Under the pieces are notes generated by a model. That model was given only the letters and a program-made list of their open reading frames with translations, was not told where the DNA came from and did no database searches. DNA of 64,000 nt. It comes from Paramarasmius palmivorus (lineage: Eukaryota > Basidiomycota > Agaricomycetes > Agaricales > Marasmiaceae). Position numbers and translations under genes: made by a program. Below, piece by piece: positions 21,624 through 34,036 of the stretch. How positions within the stretch are numbered: the first letter of the stretch is position 1; the number at the start of each line of letters is the position of its first letter. The stretch spans positions 124,001 to 188,000 of the forward strand of contig JAYKXP010000027.1 in assembly GCA_037176845.1 (NCBI GenBank), read 5' to 3'.

Positions 21624-24600
21624 ATGAAGTTTAGGTATGTTAGAGTTCGGTCTGTGTTTTCGGGAAACTAACCAACATCTACCAAGCTCTGCTTTGAAAT
21701 TCAATGCCGTCGCGGAGTGGTGGGAAGAGTATATCGAGCATGTGTTCATTCATTGCCTCGGAAGTCAATAAAGACTAACCTAAAGATTGGAAGCTATGAC
21801 ATGCTGAAAAAATGTATCTACCAGCTCGAGAAACAACAGAACCTCAGCTCATCGTACCAGGACTTGGAGTCGAACGAGCGAACATCTCTTGTTGGACGAC
21901 CTGCAGATCACCAGACGGATGCTGTCTTCGTACCACTTCTAGACCGAGAGTTGAAGAAGATTACGTTGTTTTACGAGGCGCAAGAGAAAGAGCTGTTTGA
22001 GGAGCTGGAGGAGCTGGAGGAATTGGTGAAGCAGCAAGAGGAGCTAGGTCTTGAAGGGGACCATTATACGGAAGACGATTTCGATGACGACGACGAAGAC
22101 GACGACAGTATATCTCGAAGCCGCGACAACACGAACCCTTCACGCCGGCGTAGACGTGTTTCCAGCTCAGCCAGCCATGCCCGTGACCTATTTTCAAGTA
22201 CGTTAATTGTCCTATCTAATCATCAGAAAGGTTTAAAATTTGGAATTAAACAGGTACAGCTACTATCCCCGAAGAACCGCCACTATCACCATTATCCGAG
22301 CGTCGCTACAGTATCACTTCCAGCGAAGGAGAAGGGGACATGGAGGACAGCGTCAATTCTTTGAGTAGGGTCAAGTCGCCAAAGGGAACTATTGGAAGGC
22401 TGGCGAATCGACTCAACATCATGAGAGACAGCGTTACGTCGTCAATGGTCCCTGATATCTGGACCGCGAAGTCGAATTACGCTCGGGACACCCGACTACT
22501 TTACAAACGCCGCATCACGAATCTGTTCATATCATTCTCTTCGCTGCGTTCGTATGTCGAGGTCAATTACTCTGGTTTCCGGAAGATCCTCAAAAAGTGA
22601 GTTACATCAGGCTTCCCACCCATTCACTGGCTGATCCTCGTAATCAGATATGATAAAGTCACTTACAGCGAGGTACTTATTTGACCTTTTTCGGTGTTTT
22701 CTATAACTGTGATTGCTTATGACACTTCATAGCTCAAAGATCATTATCTGCATGACATCGTTGAACAAGCCACTCCGTTTACACAGCAATCAAAGGATCG
22801 CTTAAACATGGCTTTAAATCGTCTTGTCGAATTGTACACCAAATGCGTGACCCGTGGAAACCCCAGTGCTGCCAAGCAGCAGTTGAAGCTTCACCAGAGA
22901 GAGCACATCGCATGGGAACGCGATACGGTGTGGAGACAGATGATTGGACGCGAAAGGCGAGGAGAAGGTGAAGCAATGCAGCCACTTGGGGCAACTCTGG
23001 TGAAAGAAGCAACACCTGGCTTGTTTGAAGTGCCAACGCCCTTAGGGAGGCTGAAGGTGACGAGGAAGAAGTTGTATCTTCTCATTGCGATTGGGATATT
23101 TGCGGTCTTGTTGAATATACGAGTGGTCCATGACAACCCAGAGGCGAACAACTGTTTTGCTATCCTAGTGTTTTGCACAATATTGTGGGCAACGGAGGTC
23201 CGTCTTACTCTATTTTTTTCTGGAGAGTTACTGAAGGGCTATTTGATAGGCTATTCCATTGTTCGTTACCTCGATCTTGGTACCTCTCCTCCTTGTTTGC
23301 TTGACGGCTGTACGCTCTCCGGACGATAAACCTCTCAATCCCAAAGAAGCCACTCAGTAAGAATTTGCGTGCTTATCTGCCAAGCATCTTCTAACGAATG
23401 ATAGGTTCATATTTTCAGTGATGTTTTCACCGACGATCATGTTACTGATTGGAGGATTTACAATTGCATCTGCACTGAGCAAGACCAACATTGATCGAAT
23501 ACTGATCACTCGTGTGCTGGCACTAGCTGGTACCAAGCCGAGGACCGTATTATTGGCTTTCATGGGTGTCTCGTGTTTTGCTAGCATGTGGATCAGGTCG
23601 GTTACCGTCGCCTTTTCTTTGCACAGACGCTGATGAATGCACTGAAGCAACGTGGCGGCGCCAACCCTTTGCTTTACATTGATAAGAGTATGTCAACATA
23701 TCCACTCCTATCGGGTCCTTGTTGATCCTTGTACCCTAGCCAATTCTCCGGACCCTTCCTCCGAGGACGAATTTTGCCCCATGCCTCATTGTATGTACTC
23801 CGAACAAACCGGTGGAAGGCAGCTGATCTTCATTTTTGTTGGCATAGCTCGGCATTGCACTCGCGGCTAACATTGGCGGTCAAAGTTCACCCATCTCGTC
23901 GCCTCAGAATCTGATTGCCCTAGGAGCCATGACCGAACCGCTGGATTGGGGTCGATGGTTTGCGGTTGCACTTCCCGTCTCAGCGGTTTCCATCCTGTTA
24001 ATATGGGGCCTTCTCTTGGCTTCATACCGACCTGCACGTTCCCCAGACGGGGAAGGTGAGATTGAGATCCGGCCTATCCGGGCCACTCGGGAAGGCTTTA
24101 CCTTGAAACAATACTGGGTCTCCTTCGTGTGTTTAGCCACTATTGCGTTGTGGTGTGTTGCACATGAGATAGAAGACTACGTTGGCGACATGGGTGTGAT
24201 AGCTATCATACCTATTATCGCATTCTTTTCTACAGGGGTATTGAAAAAGGTTTGTGATAGGCATACTTCGGTGTGTAGAACGCGTTTGACGTTATGTTCA
24301 TATGATAGGATGACTTTGAACAATTCACATGGACTATCGTTTTCCTTGCCATGGGTGGCATCGCTCTGGGGAAAGGGGTCACTTCTAGTGGGCTACTCGA
24401 TATTATGGGCGACCTCATACAGGATGCCGTCCAAGGATTCAGTCTATACACTGTTGTGATGATCTTGTCCCCAATTGTTCTGGTACGTTCAACTTCAAGT
24501 CTTCAATCACGCGTTAACTTTGTCTCCTTGAATTTAGGTGGTCTCTACCTTTATCAGCCATACGATAGCCAGCGTGCTTCTTGTTCCAATAGCAAAGGAA

Positions 24601-25004
24601 GTCGGCAACGGACTAGGCGATCGTGGAAATCTGCTCATTTTCATCACTGCGCTAATTTGCTCAGCGGGCATGGGAATGCCAGTGTCAGGCTTCCCGAATC
24701 AGACGGCGTATGTGATGCGTTTTTGACCACTAGAACTCGATGCTCACAACGGAACCATAGTGCTACCCAAGAGGACGAACTTGGTGAACTGTATCTATCA
24801 AATGTCGACTTCTTGAAAAATGGTGTTCCCGCCAGTATTTTGGCCACGCTTGTCAGAATCTTCCTATCGTCTTTATTCATTCCGTTCACTTTGAGAACTT
24901 CTAGGTTGTGTCAACTCTTGGCTTCGTACTCATGCAGGCTATTGGGTGAGTATTCAGGCTACATTGTAAACGTCATGATTTCTCACCACACGATCAGGTT
25001 GTAA
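21624..25004 (+). CDS. SPX-domain low-affinity phosphate transporter (Pho87/Pho90/Pho91-like)
   Basis: This is a phosphate transporter with an N-terminal SPX domain (inositol-pyrophosphate sensor) and an SLC13-type permease. After the first short exon, MKFSSALKFNAVAEWWEEYIEH then IGSYDMLKKCIYQLEKQQ is the SPX start. DRELKKITLFYEAQEKELFEEL and SFSSLRSYVEVNYSGFRKILKKYDK complete the domain, split by an acidic, serine-rich insert. The permease begins at KKLYLLIAIGIFAVLLNIRVV. FSPTIMLLIGGFTIASALSKT, ASMWIS/NVAAPTLCF and LGIALAANIGGQSSPISSPQN form the first transport repeat, and GMGMPVSGFPNQTA the second. The last intron leaves only a few codons (..MQAIGL) before the stop at 25004. At least ten exons join in frame. 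A plasma- or vacuolar-membrane location and uptake gated by phosphate status follow from the family. The start is the canonical SPX MKF. Confidence 0.88.
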
Positions 25005-25938
25005 TCTATGCAGTATACATTGCTTTGTCTATTTGCACGGCTTCTCATCTAGGCTCTCGGGCGGATTGGGCTGGAACAATGGTTGTCGGCATTACCTTCA
25101 CAATAATACTTATTCGCTTGCTTGAGAACAACACGGGTTACACCACCAAGTGCTGAGTGAGCTGTCTGAAAGTAAACTCTGGGACGAGTTACTTATGGAC
25201 ACGAGTAAAAGTCTGACTGAGGGAACCCGATAGATCTGTCTGTGTTCGACCTGGCCAGGGCTTACGGAAACCGTTACCAACCGGGTGCAATGCGGAAGAT
25301 TCCACTTCGGACTTTGTTTGTTGATGATGAATTGTGACGCTTTCATTATCCGGAGCGTCGAAGGGACTAACCTGGACTAAGCTACATATGTAATTGATCT
25401 TCGACTTCTTGACGAGCCTGAACGCGAGTTACACGTAGTCGTGCTTCAGAACACATGTCAATATGACATGTCAGCAGACATAGCTTCAATTTTCAGGTTC
25501 GCATTCGGACGTTCTCTCCGCGAGATAATTGTGCGGCATTTGACGGTAACTGACTGGTCATCTCCTTATCGTGTCCTTTTGGGCCCGGTTGTGTCTCCCA
25601 GGTAGCCGACAGTAAGGGAACACGTTTTACATGTAACATTTGTATGGTACAAGTGCTCTGACTACTTACTATTATACAATAACATCTTCGGCAATAATGC
25701 GAACCTGAAAAGGTGGTAACAAGGATAGCAGTGGCATCCACGGTATAAGGATATCATACTGGTATATCTGGTCGCCATGAATGAAATGGTGAATAGAACG
25801 TCTCAAGGAATATAATGTAACTTCAGTAGCGGAATGTGGGGGCGAATTAATGTACTTAAGTAATAATGTGTGGCATAACAAGTTCAACAAACAAGTCGAA
25901 ATCGCCACTCCAATTTTTCGGTATTGAAGATTAGGCGG
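25005..25938. other. intergenic stretch between convergent genes
   Basis: This is the shared 3' region of the phosphate transporter and the APSES factor. Short AT-richer stretches are present but no gene, repeat or RNA signature is visible. Confidence 0.5.
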
Positions 25939-28019
25939 TTACCATGGACGATATGGCTGTCGGACGTCGGCATCGTGTTCACCCTCCAAGGGACGTCGGT
26001 AGGCAGAAAGTACACCATGACTTCCATCCCTCCGCTCCGGATTTTGCGATAAGGACGCTTGCAAACAGGGTCCCGAGAGGATAGGCGTCGCTCGCCCCTG
26101 TTCTTTTAGCAAGGACAGTGGTACGAGTCCAGGTGCAGCCAACTCTCTGTTGGAAATCATTGACTGCGGGGTAGCGGGGGTGGCAGGTGAAGGTGGAGAG
26201 ACAGGAGACGGCGCACAAGAGCGTCCGTCATCCGACGGTACGGACACACTCAACCTCGAATTTGAGGCAACGCTTTCCCGGGAAGTGTAACTCCGCAAGG
26301 AGTGTATCGACGGGTCGGACGGTAATCTGCGCACAGGTGGCACAGCCGTCGAATATTGATACGGCGGCCAAGAGCTAGAATAACTGGGACTTCTGTAGTA
26401 GAGGAGGGCGTTGTTCAATGATGTTGTTGGATTGGAAAAATTCTAAGACGCTCACTGATGAAAGGGCACGGAAGATGATCTTCTCGAGTCATCAGAAAGG
26501 TCCTCACTATCTGGGGATTGTAGCCGTCGTAGTACGGCGGCAGAATCGTTTGCACTGATTCCTCGAAGGTCCTCCAGCGCAGAGATTGGAGGCAAGGCGT
26601 ATGGTGTCGTCTCAGTCGCCGGTGCTCGAGGAGCTAACATGCCGGGCGAGATCGGGGGGAGCACAATATTTTGCTCGTGCGGGAGTTGAAGGGGAACGTG
26701 TCCCACGGATGCTGATCTTGGGGACTGTACAGGTATCGGGGGAACATCAAGAGCGATCGAGCCACGTTGCGATGCGTGCTTAGGAGCCATCAAGGTGGGA
26801 GAGTGGCTAGGATATGGGCTATATCGAGAATTGACCCTTGATCCACTTTTATCTGTGGGAGGAAGGGTGTCACTCGAATACTGCGATTGGGGCTCGAGTA
26901 TTGGATGGGAAGTAAAAGGCGCATATTGAGGAAGATACTGTGGTGCCCTTCCTCGCGAGTCATGAGGTGAGCCACTGGGGGCGGTCACAACGGACCAGCC
27001 AGATGGTCCAGGCGCTGAGGACGAAGCTTGTTGGGCTGTCTGAGTGTTCCGCCGTGGTCTGCGCCTGCCAGGAGCAGATGCTACCACTTGACCATAGCCA
27101 GGCTGGTCCGGCGACAGGCATGTGCTCGGAAAGGTCGGCCTTAATATCGAGATCAGAAAACTACAGTGCATTTCACAACGAGAGGTTGACGAACCCGAAC
27201 AGCGGTACAAGATCTTCACGTATTGGCCAGGCAACTCTGTAAGTATACAGTCAGAAACGGATGTGACTGGTAAACAGTGGATCTGTACCTTCGTGAAAGG
27301 CGTAAGGCGACCTACAAGTAACGAGTAGCGAGTCAGTAACACTCGGTTACCACATGTGGACCCTTACCTCATAGGGCATCCATGTCCCTTGAATTTTGAG
27401 GTATCCACCTCTGACCCTGCGTATTTGCGCTGCTAAGTCGGGTTGAGAGTCTATCATCTTTACTATGTCGGCTGAAACGAGTTCTCTTGTGAATACTTAA
27501 CCATGTCACGCCTTAAAGAGCTTCACCTTTTGAGTTTCCAAGAGCTACCGCAGAACAAGGATGAATGATGCAATCCTTCACAAAGCGGTGGAACTCGTAC
27601 CTTTCCAGATGCCAGTCCAAAGAATGTACCCATCGTCAATGTCCATCATGATCCATTGTCCATTCAAAGGGTATTCATAAACGGGTCTTGATGACATATG
27701 TCAGCGAGGAGAGACAAATGATCGAGAACAGTCACGAACATATAGCCTCTGGGGTCGTTACTGGTGATGTACCTGCCTTTCGTAACATGATGATTTGAGC
27801 TGGCATACGGTCGAAATTTTGGCCCTGTAGCAGAGGGTGCGGGAGGAATCGCGTCCTAAGAACAAATGAATGAAGGGAATAGCGATGAAGGAAAGTATCA
27901 CGCACTGGCAACGTGCCGTTTGACATAGTGTTCTCCTCTGGAACAAAGGTAAAGTTTGGAGCTGAGGTTGAAGGCGAAAGACTTTCGGGCGTGCCTGCGG
28001 AGGACTGGTCGTGGCGCAT
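25939..28019 (-). CDS. APSES/KilA-N (Xbp1-like) DNA-binding transcription factor
   Basis: This is a fungal-specific transcription factor. Splicing yields KGRYITSNDPRGYIPVYEYP then LNGQWIMMDIDDGYILWTGIWKALGNSK, ADIVKMIDSQPDLAAQIRRVRGG and YLKIQGTWMPYE..RLTRRVAWPIREDLVPLFG/PTFPSTCL. This is an APSES domain: the W..TGIWK and KIQGTWMP elements match the family. It lies within roughly the first 200 residues. The rest is a long Ser/Pro/Gln-rich tail with basic patches (GRRRPRRN), as in activators or repressors that act through disordered regions. ATG at 28019 gives MRHDQSSAG. The first intron (about 50 nt, phase 0) must end at TTCTTAG for the frame to reach RYITSND; other acceptors break it. A late intron joins SVPFHQ to SPSYSSSW, so the gene runs on to 25939 and not 26452. 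Relatives regulate cell-cycle exit, stress responses or development. Confidence 0.82.
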
Positions 28020-28386
28020 TCAAAGTTCCTATCTCGCGGGGGGTTGTTGAGGGGAAAGAGAGGAAAGCTGTTCCTTCTCCGGGAATGTATATGTAAAATA
28101 GGAAGTGGTGAACTTGGCGGCGATTTCGGCTGGATTCAAATATCACCATTCCGCATAGATATAATCCGAATGTAAAAGTCAAACACGCCTGATTTGGCGT
28201 TACCACGCGTAACCTGGGTCGCCAGGAGCCTGGGGCCTGTTTTAGGAAAGGAAAGATGTTCCACACAAAAAAGATGAAAGGCCTATGGCCTCGGCCCCGG
28301 CAAATTAGATTGACCGAAATAGGAAACTTTAACCCCTCGAGATCCTCGAGGTAGCCTTTCGTGATATCTGTTTCCATTTTCTGTCC
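28020..28386. promoter_or_regulatory. upstream region of the APSES factor
   Basis: This stretch lies between the APSES start codon and the next plus-strand frame and should hold the APSES promoter and leader. Apart from a pyrimidine-rich tract next to the start on the minus strand, no specific element is clear. Confidence 0.3.
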
Positions 28387-28701
28387 ATGGCTAGTGGTGC
28401 CGTCACAGATGCGCCGCTTTGCACCCTCCCCCACCCCAACAGCGTCCATAATGATATATACAGCTTTATGCTCAAGCTTGGTGAGAATGTTACTGGAGAG
28501 CTCACGAAAGAGTCACATATAGCTTACCCTGAACTTGTCCCTGCACTTCGTGGAAGCAATGCTGGTATCAGCATCTCCACAAATTATCGCCTGCCGTCGC
28601 CTGAAATTTTCAACTCGCCCAGAACTGAACGTGATCAATCTCTGGATCTTGCTGCGGGCTCGCATTTCAGGCCTTTCGCGGGTAATCAGATGAACCTCTG
28701 A
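28387..28701 (+). CDS. possible small hypothetical protein
   Basis: This ATG-initiated frame of 104 codons (MASGAVTDAPLC..) is divergent from the APSES factor. It has no recognised domain, signal peptide or membrane segment, and codon content gives no strong signal. It may be a small gene, an exon of something unresolved, or chance. I keep it only because it is one of the few longer ATG-started frames in this gap. Confidence 0.2.
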   Translation: MASGAVTDAPLCTLPHPNSVHNDIYSFMLKLGENVTGELTKESHIAYPELVPALRGSNAGISISTNYRLPSPEIFNSPRTERDQSLDLAAGSHFRPFAGNQMNL

Positions 28702-29289
28702 CGATTTTCCCCATCTGGGCCACCCCGCAAGCCGTCGAGGGATTTACGGCAACGGAGTAGATGACAATTTCCTTGATATATTTTACCTCCTGAAAGCCGA
28801 GAGCAAGGAACCCTAACTTTCCAAGGTTTCTATGCTGGAAGAGCTCAAGAGCTCGCTAAAAACGTTGTATCGTCGTATTTTTGACTCTGCGCCTCAAATC
28901 TAGTACTTCTCCTCCCTCAATCTGGGTCGGAAACCTTCGGACTCCAGTCGGGGGAAAACAAATTGGGACGAATCTTCGATCATGACGACCTTTGTTTTCT
29001 GGTTCCTGAGAAGGTTGTTCTCGATCACTCCTCGAGCGTCACGAGCCGGAGTGTCCTGGGAATGGTCCGAGCTTTCGCATGTTGCGATTACAGCGGGCCG
29101 CCTAGCGAGCGCGTTGCTTCTTTCTTTCGGTACCGAAACGTCAATTTCTCGACCCATGCGTTGATAAACCTTGTTTGTATTAGGAAGACTTACATACAGT
29201 CTACCAATCTATCATTCTTCGTCGGGTACAAAATGTCCATAAGCGTATACGAGCGTACATGTTATATGTAGTATCGTCGTACGAACTGT
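28702..29289. other. intergenic stretch downstream of ODC
   Basis: This is the 3' flank of ornithine decarboxylase. Overlapping opposite-strand frames of about 85-100 codons at 28900-29271 have no motifs, and the plus-strand one lacks an ATG start. I see nothing else. Confidence 0.45.
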
Positions 29290-30888
29290 TCAATGTCCTC
29301 CTGGTCCGGAGGCGAAGGAAGCTAGCACGTTGTGGATTTCGGAAGAAGAGGCACTGCCGCCGGTGGTATAAATGACCTTGCTGACTTCGAAGCCGTTGAA
29401 CTGGCTCGCAGCACAGACTGTGTAAGCTCCCATGTTGTCAAAGCCAAGCCAGTCTCCCACTCGGAGTCCCGCTGGCAGCTTGGTCGATGGGCAAACACAG
29501 TCGATCGAGTCGCAGGTGGGGCCCCAGACGCTACAGGCACACAACGGCTCCGAGGATGGGACGTGGAAAGAACCGTCCATAGACAGAACATACGGCTGTA
29601 CTGTTTGATGATCAAACATAATGCAGTTGAAAGCACCGTATACTCCATCATTGATGTAATCTTCGAAACAAAGGTAGTGGCGTCAGTCAAGAGAGAAAAC
29701 CAAAATGGAGATGATAGATAACTACTCACACATAACGGTCGGCTGATCTGCTGCTGCTTCGAGTTGCGGCGTAGTCTCGGGGAAAGGAGCCCTCCGTGCA
29801 ATGATGTTGGCAGCAAGACTGAATGCCTTGGAAACATAAAAGCGTCCGGGTTCAGCGATCAGTCTGATCCCCTGTCGATCGGGAAAGTATTGATCAATGG
29901 CCTCGGTCAAAACAGAGGCAGACTGTTCGAAGAGCGCATCTTCGAAACCGCCACCAACGTCAAGAAGATCAAAGGTAAACCCCGCTTCTTTGCCCATGTC
30001 GAAGACGTTGCGGGCGCGTCTGATAGCATCCATGTATACGGATGGATCATAGCACCCACTACCAACATGGAAACTGACCCCAATGACATTGAGGCCGAGT
30101 TCCTTGGCTTTGGCTAGAAGACCAGGAACGGTGACAAGAGGGGCCCCGTACTTGAGACCAAGTTGGCAAAGGCTTTTGGTATCATCTGTAAGAATGCGAA
30201 CGACAAGCTTGGCACGTGGATGGGTGCGTGCGACCTTATACAACTCGTCGCAGTTGTCGAACGTCATCATATCGACACCCATTTTTCCCGCGTTGCGTAT
30301 GAACGAGTTCGCCTTGCAAGGATTCGCAAAGATGATGCGGTCCGGTCCGATTCCGCCAATGTTCAGGACCTGAGCAATTTCGTTATTCGAAGCACAATCG
30401 AAGCCAGTCCCGAGGGCTGCTAGAAGACGTAGCACATAAGGATCCGGGTTACACTTAACAGCTACTCCAACGTGGTCAATATACCAATCAAGAAACGAAT
30501 TTGATAAAAGAAACGTACCGTAGAACGGCTTGATTTCTGGAAGACAAGCCACCCATCGCTGATGCTGACGATAGACTTGGCTCAAATCGGCGACGAAAAA
30601 GGCCTTTTCCGCGTCCGTTTCACCTTCGCTAACCAGACGAGTGGCATTCATGATTCCGTTCCTGAGGTGTACTTCAGGATGTCCATAGTAAAGGGGTGGC
30701 AGCGTTGGGAATAGATGTTCTCCGTGCGACGCGTCGGACGGATAGCCTTCCGCGGTGAGACGAATTGGGCTAGGAGAAGAAAGGATGTCGCTTATGTAGT
30801 CGCGAGCATGAAAGTAATGAGAAGGGGAACGCGAAATGTCGTATTCCACGGGGACTGGGTTGGATCGCAAGACTTCTACTTGAGACAT
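29290..30888 (-). CDS. spe1: ornithine decarboxylase
   Basis: This PLP enzyme converts ornithine to putrescine, the first step of polyamine synthesis, in the cytosol. Fold-type III decarboxylase motifs are complete: the PLP lysine in PFYAVKCNPD (after splicing), GLKYGAP, NVIGVSFHVGSGC, DLLDVGGGF, the phosphate-binding RLIAEPGRF, YYINDGVYGAFNCIMFDH, and WGPTCDSIDC with the active-site cysteine. ATG at 30888 (MSQVEVLRS) is chosen; the longer open frame upstream starts with TTG and is probably leader. Two introns are clear. One (30462-30518, 57 nt) splits the PLP-lysine motif and has no stop in frame. The second joins PTVMY to YINDGVYG. ODC abundance is classically controlled by polyamines through antizyme; no antizyme gene is seen here. 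Confidence 0.95.
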
Positions 30889-33800
30889 TGGAGATGATGT
30901 TTGAAGGGTATTTGTTGTTGAGTCTATGTATGGATCTATGGGGGAAGAAGATCGGGATTCCAGTTGAGCAAAAGAGGTAGTAATGTTTGGCTTCTGAATT
31001 CGTCGACCCGAATTACCGAACCTCAACCGCCACGGTCAGTGACGATCCGGGCGGAGTAGGACGGTAACTATGGCGAAACTTCAGTAGATGTGGGTTCCTC
31101 GCTCCCTGTACAGCGAGGAAAGGGCTTGAAGGGCGTTTCGAGGGGCTAAAAAGCAAGAAGAGACCGAAAAAGAGGAGAAAAGGGTTGGTGTCGTTCGCAG
31201 GTACTTTCACGGATCGTGTAGTACGTGTCAGGGAGGTTCGCCTAGTGAAAAAAGTAGCGTTGAGAGGTTAGTTCCAAGTAGTCGTTGCCATTACGCACCT
31301 CTAACAGATGACCACCTAAAATATGTAACAAAAAATGAGTTTTTTCACCTCTTTTCCTATAAAAAAAGGACACGTACTCAAGGGTCAACAGACGAAGATC
31401 GCTGTTTCTTTCTTGGTCAGAAATGGTGGCACAGAATGACTCTGTAGTCGAACAATGAAAACGACTACAAAGCAGAGAAAATTTTGCGCGAAGTTTTAGT
31501 GGTCGTTCAAGGAGAAAGGAAGGAAAAACCGGAGTTTCGTCGAAAAATTATCGATGATGGATTTTTCGGCAGCTGCCGACACCAGTGCCCGCCGGTGCTA
31601 TCATGACTCACGAATTCAGCTATAGCTAAGCCTATAGCCTATACCACGCAGCCCACCATCCACATACCGATGCACAGCGTGAAGGGGCGGGCGCAGTAGC
31701 CTCAGAGCAATTGACTCTATTTTCGTCCGAAAGATGAGCTCAACTGCCTCGATGTCGAGAAGTGCTTAGCATCTTTAAATTTGTACATATTCACGTACTT
31801 CTAATCACCCATGCAACGCCTATACTTAGTGAGTGTCGAAGACTTGTCACTTGCATCATTCAATTTACCTATATACCCCTGGTATTGAGCCACTAACATT
31901 CGGACTACTTGAGGAGGGCACAAATCTCACAAGCTTATCTGTGAACCTACCAGAAGATTCGGCGATTGTTTCCGACGTGAGGGGGCCTCGTGAAAGTCTC
32001 ATGATGGGGTACAAAAACATCGTCCATTCCATCTTTTTTGTTAATATAATTGAGACTGGCAACCACTGACGTTTACGACTTTCAGACCCCCGTTGGGGAG
32101 CGGGCATTCTTGACTCCGTGACGTGTGCAAGATGCTTTAAAGCGTCACGCCCATCTTGATGGAGATCCCAATGCTCTCCATTGCGAGTCGGAGCTTCTCC
32201 CGCGAGACGATGTCTGTCCAATCACTGGCAACAATGGCAATCACGATTTTTCCAATTTGGTGGCAAGTCAGGGTCAAGGTACATTTCATGCCCCGAGGTC
32301 ACAGCGTGTCTTAATGTCTCGAGAACCTGGATCAGAGGGATTCTCAGAGATGCCCACAAATGGAACGTTACGGGAAACTTGTGTCTTCGTAGTACTGGGA
32401 TCAAGGTTTGAGAGCACGAGGAGCGTGTACTTGGTCTGGCCTATAACAGTTGCGTTCGAGTCTTCTCTGTTACATATCCCGACACGGGTAGAAGCCACAA
32501 GCACATACTATGACGTGCATCCTTTTGATTTTTCTTTGAACATTCCTTTTATGTGACTATCACGTTCAAGCAAACTTGTTTACACTACTAACACCTTTCC
32601 TCGATGCGATGACCGACAAAAAATCCAATTGCTCAAGCCTATTTGTGGAGTAATCAGAAAATGCTATCCGGTCTGATTTTTCTCCCTTCCGACCGGAACA
32701 TTGACACGAAAGAAAAAATAAAACACCATCGGCACTCACTGACAAGTCGAACATACTTTATATGGACTTGGAACTCTCAGGCGTTCGGCAAAATCGCACC
32801 ATCCAGCATCTAAGCAATCCCGCTAATAACCGCGAGCGGGAAAACAGTTACGACATCTACATACTCGGACATCATTGGTCCGATCGAGGACAGTACATAC
32901 TCTTTTGTCAATCCCGTTAGAATGATAAGTTCTTACGACATGCTATGACCCCGAGTTCTATGCTTGAATAGAGATTATCATAAGTGCATTTACAGCTTTA
33001 GAACCTCCGGGTGTTCTTCGAGGTGGCCATTCAATTCTAGCGCCACTAGGCACTTCTTTATGAAAGATTTGTGACTTCAAAGATAGTCTCGAGGAAATGG
33101 AACGTCAGGACCCTGAACAACAGCACGAACCGAAAAACGTCGACTAGACCTTTGAGTCAGTCAAACCCCGCAAAATGAGCGGCATGCCGCAAGGGAATTT
33201 TCCCGAATCGCAAGGTCCCTGAGGATTAGTTGAAGGGCTCAGAGGCGCTTTCCGTGACGTGGCGCGTCGCTTAAAGTGCATCTTCATCTCCAGGGAGATT
33301 CCGCTCGTCATATGATTCCTGATGCCGCCCTGACTCCTGAGGCCCGAGCGTTCTGTAGCACATAAGAGATTGTCATGATCTTTGTCTTCAATGGAATCGC
33401 TGAAAATCTCATGAATGACCGCATTGCACCTTAACCCGCGCCAGTAGTAGTTACGCATTTAAAAAAATCGAGCCCACCCAACGTCTAGAATGCACCCCAG
33501 GGTGTCCTATTCGCGCCGGCATCGTTTCCCGTCGCCACCTTCAGCTGTCGGTACAGTGTCGAGAAACCCGACTGTCGGTGCACAGCGATCAACACAGGGA
33601 CGATTTTTCATGCGCGAGATCTCCGAATACTAGCTTGAGCCTGTAGCGTTATGTTTATTGTGGCGTCGCTATAGCTACTTACAGCATGCCCTGTTAGTGC
33701 AATAAGTACGTAGCCCAGAATGCCATCTGCAAATACATAAAAAACATACCAGATCTATGCGGGAAGCGAGTGGGAAGGCTTCAGTGCGAGGGTCGCTCAT

Positions 33801-34036
33801 AGTTGAAATTTCCGGCAGCGAACAGCAACGTTTAGTGTAGTAAACCGTTGCCATCGGGAACGGCGGTGAGTCTACGGTCAGCGAGGTGTCATACTTGTAT
33901 TCATTGGGTTCTCTCTTGACTTGTTCGTACAGCACTAATGTAATACGTCTGGAATGGCATGTTGATCTCTAAAAGGCTCTGCAAGAAGGGCAGATGAGAA
34001 TTCTAGAATTTTTGTTTCGTACTCACTACTTACATT
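30889..34036. other. long gap: ODC 5' region plus gene-poor DNA
   Basis: The first few hundred bases are the ODC promoter and probable long leader. The rest holds no recognised gene. Around 31865-32504 on the minus strand several overlapping frames look partly protein-like but change frame and hit stops; I could not assemble a gene. A 104-codon ATG frame at 33144-33458 (-) and an 86-codon frame at 33675-33935 (-) have no motifs. Confidence 0.45.

Noticed and set aside
21990..22025. Short repeat of GAGGAGCTG units
   Set aside because: It encodes the Glu/Leu-rich helix of the SPX domain and is not a separate repeat element.
27780..27860. Apparent frameshift between MPAQIIMLRK and RYITSNDPRGYM in the APSES factor
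   Set aside because: Using the acceptor at TTCTTAG gives a 50-nt phase-0 intron and a continuous frame into RYITSND.
30889..31026. N-terminal extension of ornithine decarboxylase
   Set aside because: The extended frame starts with TTG; the ATG at 30888 gives a normal ODC N-terminus.
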